From UBA10649 sp963749905 (GTDB lineage: Bacteria > Actinomycetota > Actinomycetes > S36-B12): a DNA stretch of 64,000 bases. Shown here one piece after another: positions 35,436 through 43,294 of this stretch. The DNA lies in contig CAVVOF010000003.1 in assembly GCA_963749905.1 (NCBI GenBank), positions 496,001 through 560,000 on the forward strand. The letters run 5' to 3'. The translations under genes and the position numbers were made by a program. How positions within the stretch are numbered: position 1 is the first letter of the stretch; each line of letters opens with the position of its first letter. Under the pieces are notes generated by a model, which ran no database searches, was not told where the DNA came from, and saw only the letters and a program-made list of their open reading frames with translations.

Positions 35436-36881
35436 ATGAGCCGACCCCTGTCCCTGGGTGACGACCGCGAGGCCGCCCTCCAGCACGCGGCCGCCCTGGT
35501 CGTCCATGCCTGGCGTGACTTCGACAGCGCCCGCGACGCGGAGTCCGCTCCGACGGCCGAACTCGTCGCCGCTCTGCAGGAGCCGCTCCCCGAGGGCCCG
35601 AGCGAGGTCCTCGGGCAGCTCGACCTCGCCGCCCATGTCCTCGACACCTCGCTCGCCCAGGCCCGCCCTCGCTATCTCGCCTACATCGGCTCGAGCGGGC
35701 TCGAGGTCGGCGCTCTGGCCGACCTGCTGGCGCACTCGTACGACATCAATCTCGCTCTCGATGCCCGCATGGCCTCCCACCTGGACCGGCAGGCGATCGG
35801 GTGGCTGGCGGACTTCCTCGGCTTCCCAGCGGCCACGGGATCGTTCACCAGCGGCGGCACCATCAGCAACATCACCGCGCTGGCGGCAGCCCGCGAGCGG
35901 GCACTGCCGGGCAGTCGGGCGACCGGCATGGGGGGACGTCGGGTCCGCGTCTACTGCTCCAACGAGGCGCACTACTCCGTGACGCGCGCAGCCGAGTTGC
36001 TCGGCATCGGGCGCGACCATGTCCGGGACATCGCGATCGACCACCTGCGACGGATGGATCCCGTCGACCTGGCCGCCCAGTTGGACCGGGACATCGCCGA
36101 CGGGATCACGCCGATCGCCGTCGTCGCCACCGCAGGGACGACCCTCACCGGTGCCGTTGACCCGCTGGATGCCATCGCCGACGTGTGCGCCGAGCGCGGG
36201 GTGTGGCTGCACGTCGACGGCGCCTACGGTCTCCCGGCGGCCGCGTCGGCGACGTCGGGCTGGCGCTTCGCCGGGCTCGATCGCGTCGACTCGCTCAGTG
36301 TGGACGCGCACAAATGGCTGTTCGTCCCCAAGGCGTGCAGCGCGGTCCTCGTCCGCAGGACGGAGGACCTCACTGCGACCTTCTCCCATGACGAGGCCTA
36401 CATCCCGCACGAGGACGACGCGCCCAACGCCGTCGACTTCACGCTCGAGTACTCGCGGCCACTGCGCGCGCTGAAGCTGTGGCTGGCGTTCCGGGTGCAC
36501 GGGGCTGCCGCCTTCAGAGAGGCGATCGACCGCAACATCGAGCAGGCCCAGTTGATGTACCGCCTGGCCGCGGACCATGACGAGTTCCGGATTCGTTCGC
36601 ACCCACCCCAGCTCAGCATCGTGCCGATCCAGCACGTGGTGGCTGGCTGCCCCGACGTGGACGAGCACAACGCCGCGCTCTGCCGGGTCATGCAGGAGGA
36701 CGGCAGGGTCTACGTGTCACCGGCGCAGATCGACGACGAGACGTGGCTGCGCCCCTGCTTCACCAACTTCCGCACGACTGACGAGGACGTGCGCATCACC
36801 CTCGCCGTGGCCGCCGAGCTCGGGCCGAGGGCTGTGCCCGACCCACTAGCGGATTGGCTACCCTCGCAACATGGCAGATGA
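35436..36881 (+). CDS. Group II PLP-dependent aromatic amino acid decarboxylase
   Basis: A 481-residue group II pyridoxal-phosphate decarboxylase, intact. Landmarks are FTSGGTISNITALAAARERA, VATAGTTLTGAVDPLDAIAD, the PLP aspartate in WLHVDGAYGLPA, and the PLP lysine in SLSVDAHKWLFVPKACSAVL. Group II enzymes decarboxylate aromatic amino acids (tyrosine, DOPA, tryptophan), glutamate or diaminobutyrate; which one cannot be decided from motifs. Its place in an operon with homoprotocatechuate-type ring cleavage favours tyrosine/DOPA, yielding tyramine/dopamine, and would supply the amine for the GS-like ligases. ATG 35436 follows GGAAGG. Confidence 0.87.
   Translation: MSRPLSLGDDREAALQHAAALVVHAWRDFDSARDAESAPTAELVAALQEPLPEGPSEVLGQLDLAAHVLDTSLAQARPRYLAYIGSSGLEVGALADLLAHSYDINLALDARMASHLDRQAIGWLADFLGFPAATGSFTSGGTISNITALAAARERALPGSRATGMGGRRVRVYCSNEAHYSVTRAAELLGIGRDHVRDIAIDHLRRMDPVDLAAQLDRDIADGITPIAVVATAGTTLTGAVDPLDAIADVCAERGVWLHVDGAYGLPAAASATSGWRFAGLDRVDSLSVDAHKWLFVPKACSAVLVRRTEDLTATFSHDEAYIPHEDDAPNAVDFTLEYSRPLRALKLWLAFRVHGAAAFREAIDRNIEQAQLMYRLAADHDEFRIRSHPPQLSIVPIQHVVAGCPDVDEHNAALCRVMQEDGRVYVSPAQIDDETWLRPCFTNFRTTDEDVRITLAVAAELGPRAVPDPLADWLPSQHGR
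36859..36873 (+). promoter_or_regulatory. Internal leaderless promoter ahead of the unknown 515-residue gene
   Basis: TACCCT (36859-36864) is followed after exactly six bases by ATG 36871. It lies inside the 3' end of the PLP decarboxylase gene and could give the last two genes of the operon separate expression. No -35 of good quality is visible. Confidence 0.4.
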
Positions 36882-38418
36882 CGCTCGTGCTCCGGTAGAG
36901 GGCGTCGCCTTCCCCGAGGGCGGTGACGGTCGCCGCAGTACCAGCGCGACGGGCCGAGCCGTGTTCGCCGACTGCATCCGAGCCGTCGATCCCGAGATCG
37001 CGGCCCGCATCGAGCACACGTCGGACTGGCGCGGCGGCTACATCGGACCGCTCCGCGACATCTCCCTCGCCTCAGCAATCGACGGAGCGGCGGCGCTGTC
37101 CGTCTCGCGCGACGGCCTCGACTCCGCGCATCGACGCTTCGTCTTCGGTCGCGACGGCGAGCAGCTGCTGCTGTGGGAGGCGATGCGCCGGTGGAACCAG
37201 CCGGGCTTCGGCTCGGTCACCGTGCGCGGCAGCGCCCCCCGGGAGATGGAACTCACCCTCCCGTATCGCGGCCGCCGCCTCTTCGGCGACGACCTCCGGC
37301 GCCAGATCGACACCTGGATCGAGAACGGCATCGCGGAACCCGGCTTCGCTGCCGCGCTCACCCTCGTGCTCGACAATCCCGACTGGCTCGACCTGGGCGA
37401 CGTGGACATCGCGGTCCTGGGCGCCGGTGCCGAACTCGGCCCCACCCGCTCGCTGCTCCGCTGGGGCGCCCGCGTGCACGCCATCGACCTGCCCCGACCC
37501 GACCTGTGGGAGCGCCTGATCTCGACCACCCGGGGCACCGCCGGGTCGCTTCGTATTCCCATCGCCCTCGATCCGGAAGGGAAGCCGCCGTTCTTCGTCG
37601 ACGGGTTCGTCCATCCCGAGGACGACGCCACGGTGGCAGCCCGGGCCGGCGCCGACCTGCTCAGGCGAACTCCGGAGATGCTCACCTGGCTGGACCAGAT
37701 CGATCAGCCGTTCGTGCTGGGCACCTACGCGTACGCCGACGGCGCGGCCCACGTCCTGCTGTCGATGGCGTCCGACGCCATCGTCACCGAGCTCACCACG
37801 CGCCGGGACGACGTCACCCTCGCGTACCTGGCCACGCCGACCGATGTGTTCATGGTGCCGCTCTCGGCCGTGGAGATGTCGCGCGAGCGCTGGGACGCGC
37901 GCGGACTCAGCGGCCTGCTGCAGACGCCGCTCCGGCTGCTGCGGCAGTTCGAGCCGAACTACCCGCGCACGTACACCGCGCTCGACGGCACCGAGTTCGG
38001 GCTCAACGACTCGCTGGTACCGCAACAGGGTCCCAACTACGCGTTGGCCAAGCGCTTGCAGCGCTGGCGTGGCCTGGTGGCGAGGGCCGACGGCATCCCC
38101 GTCTCCATCAACCTGGCCCCTGCAACGCGCACGCACTCCGTGGTGAAGAACCGGGCGCTCGCCGCGGCCTACGCGGGTGCGGGCCGGTTCGGCGTCGAGG
38201 TGTTCGACCCGGCCACCTCGACGACCCTGATGGCTGCCCTTCTCGTGCACGACCTGCGCAACCCGACCGCGGCGGCCAACCCCAGCACCCAACTCGCGAA
38301 TCCGATGGACCTGTTCGCCGCGGCCGCCAATCACGGCGGCCTGTGGCGGGCCGCCTACTCGCCCCGCAGCGTCCTGGGCATCGCGGCGCTCCTGGGCATG
38401 TTCGAGGCGCGTGCCTGA
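36871..38418 (+). CDS. Unrecognised 515-residue protein with Rossmann-like segment
   Basis: I do not recognise this family. The frame is intact and overlaps the preceding decarboxylase stop by 11 nt. No signal peptide is visible; there are moderately hydrophobic stretches but no clear membrane segment. Around residues 183-215 a nucleotide-binding-like stretch, DIAVLGAGAELGPTRSLLRW, is followed by VHAIDLPRPDLWERL, reminiscent of a Rossmann fold of an NAD(P)- or SAM-dependent enzyme. The C-terminal half is Ala/Leu-rich, with LVPQQGPNYALAKRLQRWRG. Position between an amino acid decarboxylase and a ThDP enzyme in a catabolic operon suggests an enzymatic role. Confidence 0.7.
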   Translation: MADDARAPVEGVAFPEGGDGRRSTSATGRAVFADCIRAVDPEIAARIEHTSDWRGGYIGPLRDISLASAIDGAAALSVSRDGLDSAHRRFVFGRDGEQLLLWEAMRRWNQPGFGSVTVRGSAPREMELTLPYRGRRLFGDDLRRQIDTWIENGIAEPGFAAALTLVLDNPDWLDLGDVDIAVLGAGAELGPTRSLLRWGARVHAIDLPRPDLWERLISTTRGTAGSLRIPIALDPEGKPPFFVDGFVHPEDDATVAARAGADLLRRTPEMLTWLDQIDQPFVLGTYAYADGAAHVLLSMASDAIVTELTTRRDDVTLAYLATPTDVFMVPLSAVEMSRERWDARGLSGLLQTPLRLLRQFEPNYPRTYTALDGTEFGLNDSLVPQQGPNYALAKRLQRWRGLVARADGIPVSINLAPATRTHSVVKNRALAAAYAGAGRFGVEVFDPATSTTLMAALLVHDLRNPTAAANPSTQLANPMDLFAAAANHGGLWRAAYSPRSVLGIAALLGMFEARA

Positions 38419-38420
38419 CG

Positions 38421-40062
38421 ATGACCGCGTCCCTGTCCGTCGCCGGTGCGATCCTCGAACTGCTCGGCCGGCACGGCACCAGCACGGTCTTCGGGATCCC
38501 GGGCGTGCACAACCTGCCCGTTCTGGGATGTCGACTCGGAGGCCGCGCCGCGGATCGTCGGCGTTCGCCACGAGCAGGCCGCCGGCTACGCGGCGGACGC
38601 GCTGTACCGGGCCACCGGAACCCCGTCGGCCGCTCTGCTCACCAGCGGCCCCGGAACTGCAAACGTCCTGACCGCCTTCGGTGAGGCCTTCATCAGCGGC
38701 TCACCGGTGATCGTGCTGGCCAGCGAGGTCGGTCAGGCGCTGCGCCACCCCGGCGGGCACCGCGGCATCCTGCACGAGATGCCCGACCAGGGCGCGATGT
38801 TCGAGGCCTTCGGGGCGACCGCCCGGTCCGCCCGCACGCGTCAGGAGGCCATCGCCTCGACGGTGCTGGCCCTGCGTGATGCGTGGGGTCCCCCCGCACG
38901 GGGCAGCTACGTCGGCGTACCGACCGACGTCCTCGGCGAGGAGTGGACGGCCGCCATCCCGCACATCCCCCGACTGCCCGCGCCCGGCGCGGACCAGAAC
39001 GAGGTCACCAACCTCGCCGAGCTCATCCAGGCGTCCGGCCGAGTGGTGCTGTGGTTGGGGGCCGGCGTCGTCGCGGCAGACGCGGAGGAGGCAGCGCGAA
39101 GCCTGGCCCATCGCCTCGGCGCCCCTGTCCTGACCAGCTATGCCGGACGCGGACTCCTGGCTGGCGACCCGCTGCTCGTCGACGCGCCCATTCACGAGCC
39201 CGAGGTCGACGCGCTGCTGGCCGAGGCCGACCTGCTGCTCGTGATCGGGTCGGGCTTCGACGCCATGAACACCAAGAACTGGCGGATGACCCTGCCGCCG
39301 CGACGCGCCGCCCTGACCCTGGGCGACGTCATCGAGCGGACCGCCGACTTCGACTGCCTGATCGCGGCCGACGCCGCACTGGGCCTGGCCGACCTCGAGG
39401 AGGCACTCGACGCAGTCGGGGTGCCGCCGCGCGAACCCTGGACCGACGTGTCCGTCATCCGACCGGCACTGTTCCAGCGGCTGGCCGCCGACCCGCGGAC
39501 GGCCGACGCGGTCGCGTGGGTCCAGCAGGTGTCCGCGGGCTGGCCCGTCGAGGGCGCGGTCATCTGCGACATGGCCATCGGCGCGTACTGGATCGGCGGG
39601 TACTCGAGTCAGCCCCGCCCGCGCCGCCTGATGCACGCGGTCGGCTGGGGCACCCTCGGCTACGCCCTGCCGGCGGCATTGGGCCCGGCGAGCGTCGGGA
39701 TCCCGACCCTCGCCGTGTGCGGCGACGGCGGCCCGATGTTCGCGCTGGGCGAGCTGGCCACGATGGCGCAGGAGTCGCTGCCCGTCACGACCCTCATCGT
39801 CGACGACGGCGGCTACGGGATGCTCCGCTACGACCAGCAGGTGTTCGGGCACCCGGAGCGCGGCGTCGACCTGGTGGTGCCGGAGTGGCACGCACTGGGG
39901 CAGGCGTTCGGGATCACCGTCGAGACCGTGCCGGGTGTCGACGCGATCGGCGGGGCGCTGCAGCGGGCCCACGAGGCGAACCTGCGCGGCGAGCCGCGCA
40001 TGGTGATCTGGAAGCACACGCTCTTCCCGCCGAAGACCCAGTCACCCCGCTGGTTCGAGTAG
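38421..40062 (+). CDS. Thiamine diphosphate-dependent enzyme (acetolactate synthase/decarboxylase-like), frameshifted
   Basis: A 546-residue ThDP enzyme after removing one extra C near 38520. The N-terminal PYR domain has VFGIPGVHNLP, then the catalytic glutamate in VGVRHEQAAGYAADALYRAT and LLTSGPGTANVLTAFGEAF. The ThDP-binding motif starts AVCGDGGPMFALGELATMAQ and closes with VDDGGYGMLRYD, where the usual Asn-Asn is Asp-Asp. The family covers decarboxylases, lyases and acetolactate synthases. A 2-oxoacid decarboxylase (for example of an arylpyruvate or a ring-cleavage product) fits the operon. It is the last gene before a hairpin. Confidence 0.87.
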
Positions 40063-40123
40063 CCGACTGCTACGCGATCCGTCGCAACGCGCCGATCTTG
40101 CGACGCTTCGGGTAGCAGTCAGC
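40062..40123. repeat. GACTGCTAC-family hairpin, copy 1
   Basis: Arms of 26 bases (40062-40087 and 40098-40123) pair with four mismatches around a 10-base loop. It starts at the stop codon of the ThDP gene and lies between convergent genes. Both arms share GACTGCTAC and CGTCGCA with the hairpin at 53020-53085. It probably works as a bidirectional terminator; sequence identity with the distant copy suggests a dispersed repeat family. Confidence 0.8.
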
Positions 40124-40137
40124 GAAGGTGCGCCGAC

Positions 40138-40869
40138 TCACTCGGTCGGAATGAATCCCGAGTCCAGCTCCCACGGCGCGATCGGGGAGTTCTCGATGAC
40201 CCACGTCTGGATGTCCTTGTCCCAGCCGAACGCGATCGCGACGCCGACGAGGATGAACACGATGCCCAGGCCGCGACGGAACCACGAGTGCGGGTCGGCG
40301 GCCCAGCGGGCGTTGCCGATGAACTTCTGGCCCAGCAGCGCGATCGCGAGCAGGGTGACGCACAGGCCGACGACGTAGCCGAGCAGGAGGAACATGCCCT
40401 GCGCGAACGACGCCGGGAGAACCGTCACGATGACGTACCCGTACATCGGCGAGCAGGACGAGAACACCGGACCGAGAGCAGCGCCGGTGAGGATGGCCCC
40501 GCCCATGCCCTGCCGCTGCCGGGCCGATGCGAGCCGGGTCGTCGACCGCTCCTGCAGCCGCAGCGCCGCCGAGATCCGGTCCCAGATGCCGGGGAAGAGC
40601 GACACCAGGCCGAGGACGATCAGGATGCCGCCGCTGATCCACTGCCACACGTCGCTCGGAATGCCGATCAGGGCAGTCGTCGCCTTGAGGATCAGCGTGA
40701 AGACCACGATCGACAGGCCCAGCGACGCCGTGATGACGTACGCGCGTCGCCGGGCCTGCGCCGAGGATGGCCCGAGCGAGCCGCCGACGATGACAGGCAG
40801 CATCGGCAGCACGCACGGGGCAAGCGTGGTCAGGACCCCGGCGACGACCGCGCCGAGGAAGAGGAGCAT
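40138..40869 (-). CDS. CcdA/DsbD-like thiol-disulfide membrane protein
   Basis: A 243-residue six-segment membrane protein of the CcdA/DsbD family, intact. It transfers reducing equivalents from cytoplasmic thioredoxin to extracytoplasmic redoxins. The two redox cysteines lie in TTLAPCVLPMLPVIVGG and VFSSCSPMYGYVIV, in helices 1 and 4 as expected. ATG 40869 overlaps the stop of the redoxin lipoprotein (TGATG), so the two form a coupled donor-acceptor pair. The redoxin (40869-41465) is the probable partner. Confidence 0.9.
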   Translation of the reverse strand: MLLFLGAVVAGVLTTLAPCVLPMLPVIVGGSLGPSSAQARRRAYVITASLGLSIVVFTLILKATTALIGIPSDVWQWISGGILIVLGLVSLFPGIWDRISAALRLQERSTTRLASARQRQGMGGAILTGAALGPVFSSCSPMYGYVIVTVLPASFAQGMFLLLGYVVGLCVTLLAIALLGQKFIGNARWAADPHSWFRRGLGIVFILVGVAIAFGWDKDIQTWVIENSPIAPWELDSGFIPTE

Positions 40870-41465
40870 CAGGCGGTCTGCTTCGCGATCTCGTCAGCGG
40901 TCAGGCTGCCGGTCCACTTGGCCACCTCGTTGCCGTCGGCGTCGACCTGCACGAACGTGTGCTGGGTGGTGACGCCGTACTTCTGCTTGAGCTCGTCGGA
41001 GTCGTCATAGTCGACCCGCACAATGGCCAGGCCGGCCGGGATCGCGGCAGGGTCGGCCTCGAGGTTCTTCGTCGTCGTCTGGCAGGTCGGGCACCAGTCC
41101 GCGGCGAAGAACAGGACGACGTCGCTCTGCGCGTACATGTCCTTGCTGCCTTCGTACTCCGAGAGGGTGATGTAGCCGCCGGCAGAGGCTGCTTCGTCGC
41201 TCATCGCGTCGGAGTCGCTGTGCCCTTCGGACTCCATGGCCTCGGACTCCATCGACTCCGAGTCCATCTCCTCGGACTCCATGGACTCGGACTCCATCTT
41301 CTCGGACTCCATGGCCTCGGACTCCATGGCCTCGGCAGTGGCGACCGCCTCATCGGAGGCGGCCGGGTCGGAGCTCGCGCCCGACGAGCTGCAGGCGGCC
41401 AGCGCGAGCATCGACGCGGCGACCGGGACGGCGAAACGGATCAGGCGGGTTCGTGAATTCGTCAT
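40869..41465 (-). CDS. Thioredoxin-fold lipoprotein with tandem E-x-M-E-S repeat
   Basis: A 198-residue exported lipoprotein. The lipobox is LALAAC (Cys25). Residues 45-79 consist of seven tandem five-residue units E-x-M-(E/D)-S, a Met- and acid-rich linker. The thioredoxin-like domain follows, with the active site FFAADWCPTCQTTTKNL (C-x2-C) and QHTFVQVDADGNEVAKW before the end. It is coupled to CcdA, its likely reductant. The Met/Glu repeat might bind copper or act as a sacrificial Met-oxidation buffer; nothing in the sequence proves either. ATG 41465 was chosen because it directly precedes the signal peptide. Confidence 0.9.
   Translation of the reverse strand: MTNSRTRLIRFAVPVAASMLALAACSSSGASSDPAASDEAVATAEAMESEAMESEKMESESMESEEMDSESMESEAMESEGHSDSDAMSDEAASAGGYITLSEYEGSKDMYAQSDVVLFFAADWCPTCQTTTKNLEADPAAIPAGLAIVRVDYDDSDELKQKYGVTTQHTFVQVDADGNEVAKWTGSLTADEIAKQTA
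41229..41333. repeat. Tandem 15-bp repeat encoding E-x-M-E-S
   Basis: Seven in-frame 15-base units inside the redoxin lipoprotein gene; the units read E-A/K/S/E-M-E/D-S. The unit DNA on the plus strand is a variant of CTCGGACTCCATGGC. It is an in-frame coding expansion and could vary in copy number between strains. Confidence 0.8.
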
Positions 41466-41509
41466 GGCCACATTCCACCCTGAACCGACCGCACTCCACA
41501 TGCGGGAAG

Positions 41510-41526
41510 CCTTACGGAGTCCTTAC
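41510..41526. promoter_or_regulatory. Direct repeat CCTTAC, candidate response-regulator site
   Basis: CCTTAC occurs at 41510-41515 and 41521-41526, an 11-base period. This is the spacing used by OmpR/PhoB-type response regulators. It lies between the divergent redoxin lipoprotein and the response regulator itself, so it could serve autoregulation and link the redox pair to the two-component system. Confidence 0.45.
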
Positions 41527-41565
41527 CGGGTCGGCCAGATGGCCAGGAGCACCCGTCGCGCCGCC

Positions 41566-41580
41566 TACGCTTGCGTCATG
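41566..41580 (+). promoter_or_regulatory. Leaderless promoter of the response regulator
   Basis: TACGCT (41566-41571) lies six bases before ATG 41578, and no ribosome-binding site is visible. It fits the leaderless pattern seen repeatedly in this window. Confidence 0.5.
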
Positions 41581-42258
41581 GCCACCGTGCTCGTCGTCGA
41601 CGACGACCCCACCGTCCGCGAGGTCGTGGTCGCGTACCTGCAGCAGGCCGGCCACGACACGCTCGAGGCACCCGACGGTCCCAACGCCATCGTGGCGGCC
41701 CGGGCCCTGCCCGACCTGGTCGTGCTCGACGTGATGCTGCCCGGGTTCGACGGGTTCGAGGTGTGCCGGCGTCTGCGCGAGGAGCGGCCCGACGTGCCGA
41801 TCATCATGCTGACCGCACTGGGCGAGGAAGAGGACCGGATCGCCGGGCTCGGCTCCGGTGCTGACGACTACCTGTCCAAGCCGTTCTCACCGCGCGAGCT
41901 GGTGCTGCGGGTCGGCTCCGTGCTGCGTCGGACGAACCCCGAGCTCCCGGCGCACGAGCAGCCACGCGAGGACGGCAACCTGCACGTCGATCCGCTCGCC
42001 CGCACGGCCACCCTCGACGGGTCGCCCCTCGCGCTCACGGCCCGCGAGTTCGACCTGCTCGCTCACTTCATGTCCCATCCCGGCACCGCCTTCTCCCGCG
42101 AGGAGCTGCTCTCGGCAGTGTGGAACTGGGAGTACGGCGACCTCACGACCGTGACCGTGCATGTCCGCCGCCTCCGCGAGAAGGTCGAGAAGGACCCGAG
42201 CAACCCGACTCGCATTGCCACGGTGTGGGGCGTCGGCTACCGCTGGGATCCGACGTGA
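41578..42258 (+). CDS. OmpR/PhoB-family response regulator
   Basis: A 226-residue two-component response regulator, intact. The receiver domain has the acidic pocket in VLVVDDDPTVREVVVAY, the phosphoacceptor aspartate in DLVVLDVMLPGFDGFEV, and the conserved lysine in DDYLSKPFSPREL. The C-terminal winged helix contains LALTAREFDLLAHFMSHPGT and TTVTVHVRRLREKVEKDP. The stop overlaps the GTG start of the histidine kinase, so the pair is translationally coupled. The CCTTAC direct repeat upstream is a candidate autoregulatory site. Confidence 0.95.
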   Translation: MATVLVVDDDPTVREVVVAYLQQAGHDTLEAPDGPNAIVAARALPDLVVLDVMLPGFDGFEVCRRLREERPDVPIIMLTALGEEEDRIAGLGSGADDYLSKPFSPRELVLRVGSVLRRTNPELPAHEQPREDGNLHVDPLARTATLDGSPLALTAREFDLLAHFMSHPGTAFSREELLSAVWNWEYGDLTTVTVHVRRLREKVEKDPSNPTRIATVWGVGYRWDPT

Positions 42259-43259
42259 GGCCGGAGGCGGAGGCCGTCCTCATCGCCGCCGGCACCGCGG
42301 CCACGACCGGCCTGGTGGGCTGGGCCGCGATCACGGCCATCGGTCGGCGCTCCCCGCGCGCGGCGGCACTGCTCGCGCCACTGGTCCCCGTGCTGGCGGT
42401 CGGCGCGGCCATTGTGGTCTCCGGTCGCTCGATGTTCCTCGCCGAGCAGGACCTCACCCTGCTGACCTGGATCATGGTGTCCGCGCTGCCGTTCGCGCTG
42501 CTGTTCGGCGTGCTGGCCGCTCGACGCATGGACGAGCAGACGCGGGCCGCCGCTGCCGCGTCCGCCGAGCTCGAGGCGAGCCAGGAGATCGAGCGGCGCC
42601 GCCGCGAGATGGTCACCTGGATCAGCCACGACCTGCGCACCCCGTTGGCCGGCATGCGCGCCATGACCGAGGCGCTCGAGGACGGCGTGGCACCGGACCC
42701 GCCCCGGTACCTGCGGCAACTGCACGACGAGGTCGATCGGCTGTCTCAGATGGTGGATGACCTGCTCGCCCTCTCCCGACTGCAGTCCGGGGCGTTGGAG
42801 CTGCACCTCGACGACATCGATGTCCGCGACGTGCTCTCGGACACCGTCGCGTCCGCGGAGCCGGTGGCCCGCGCACACTCCGTCCGGATCACCGGTGCCG
42901 CGCCATCAGGTCTGCGGGTTCGTGCCGACAGCCGCGAGCTCGCCCGCGCCGTGACCAACCTGCTCGCCAATGCCGTGCGGCATACGCCCGCGGAGGGGAA
43001 GATCACCGCGACCGCGTCGGGCTCCGATGAGGCGGTCACGATCACCGTCACCGATGAGTGCGGCGGCATCCCCGACGGCGACCTCGATCGCCTCTTCGAG
43101 CCCGGCTGGAGGGGTTCCGAAGCGCGCACCCCCGGCGAGGGCTCCGGACTGGGACTGGCCGTCGTGCAGGAGGTCGTCAGCGCCCACCACGGTTCGGTCG
43201 CGGTCGTGAACACCGACGGCGGCTGTGCGTTCACGATGACCCTCCCCCGACTGCCCTGA
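42255..43259 (+). CDS. Sensor histidine kinase
   Basis: A 334-residue HisKA-HATPase kinase, intact, coupled to the response regulator by GTGA. The N-terminus has two to three membrane segments (AVLIAAGTAATTGLVGWAAI, LLAPLVPVLAVGAAIVVSG, then LLTWIMVSALPFALLFGVLA) and no large extracellular sensor, so it may sense membrane or envelope state. The H-box is MVTWISHDLRTPLAGMRAM, the N-box AVTNLLANAVRHTPAEG, G1 VTDECGGIPDGD, and G2 GEGSGLGLAVVQEVV. Downstream is an L,D-transpeptidase, consistent with a cell-envelope stress circuit; that link is inference. Confidence 0.94.
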   Translation: MRPEAEAVLIAAGTAATTGLVGWAAITAIGRRSPRAAALLAPLVPVLAVGAAIVVSGRSMFLAEQDLTLLTWIMVSALPFALLFGVLAARRMDEQTRAAAAASAELEASQEIERRRREMVTWISHDLRTPLAGMRAMTEALEDGVAPDPPRYLRQLHDEVDRLSQMVDDLLALSRLQSGALELHLDDIDVRDVLSDTVASAEPVARAHSVRITGAAPSGLRVRADSRELARAVTNLLANAVRHTPAEGKITATASGSDEAVTITVTDECGGIPDGDLDRLFEPGWRGSEARTPGEGSGLGLAVVQEVVSAHHGSVAVVNTDGGCAFTMTLPRLP

Positions 43260-43294
43260 CAGGACTGTGGACGCGCACCTACTCTGATGACATG
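43256..43294 (+). promoter_or_regulatory. Leaderless promoter of the L,D-transpeptidase
   Basis: CTGACA (43256-43261), an 18-base spacer, TACTCT (43280-43285), then six bases to ATG 43292. This is the clearest leaderless sigma-70-type promoter in the window, having both boxes. Confidence 0.6.

Noticed and set aside
41229..41333. CRISPR-like or regulatory tandem array
   Set aside because: The repeats are contiguous 15-mers with no spacers and stay in frame within a coding sequence; they encode a pentapeptide repeat.
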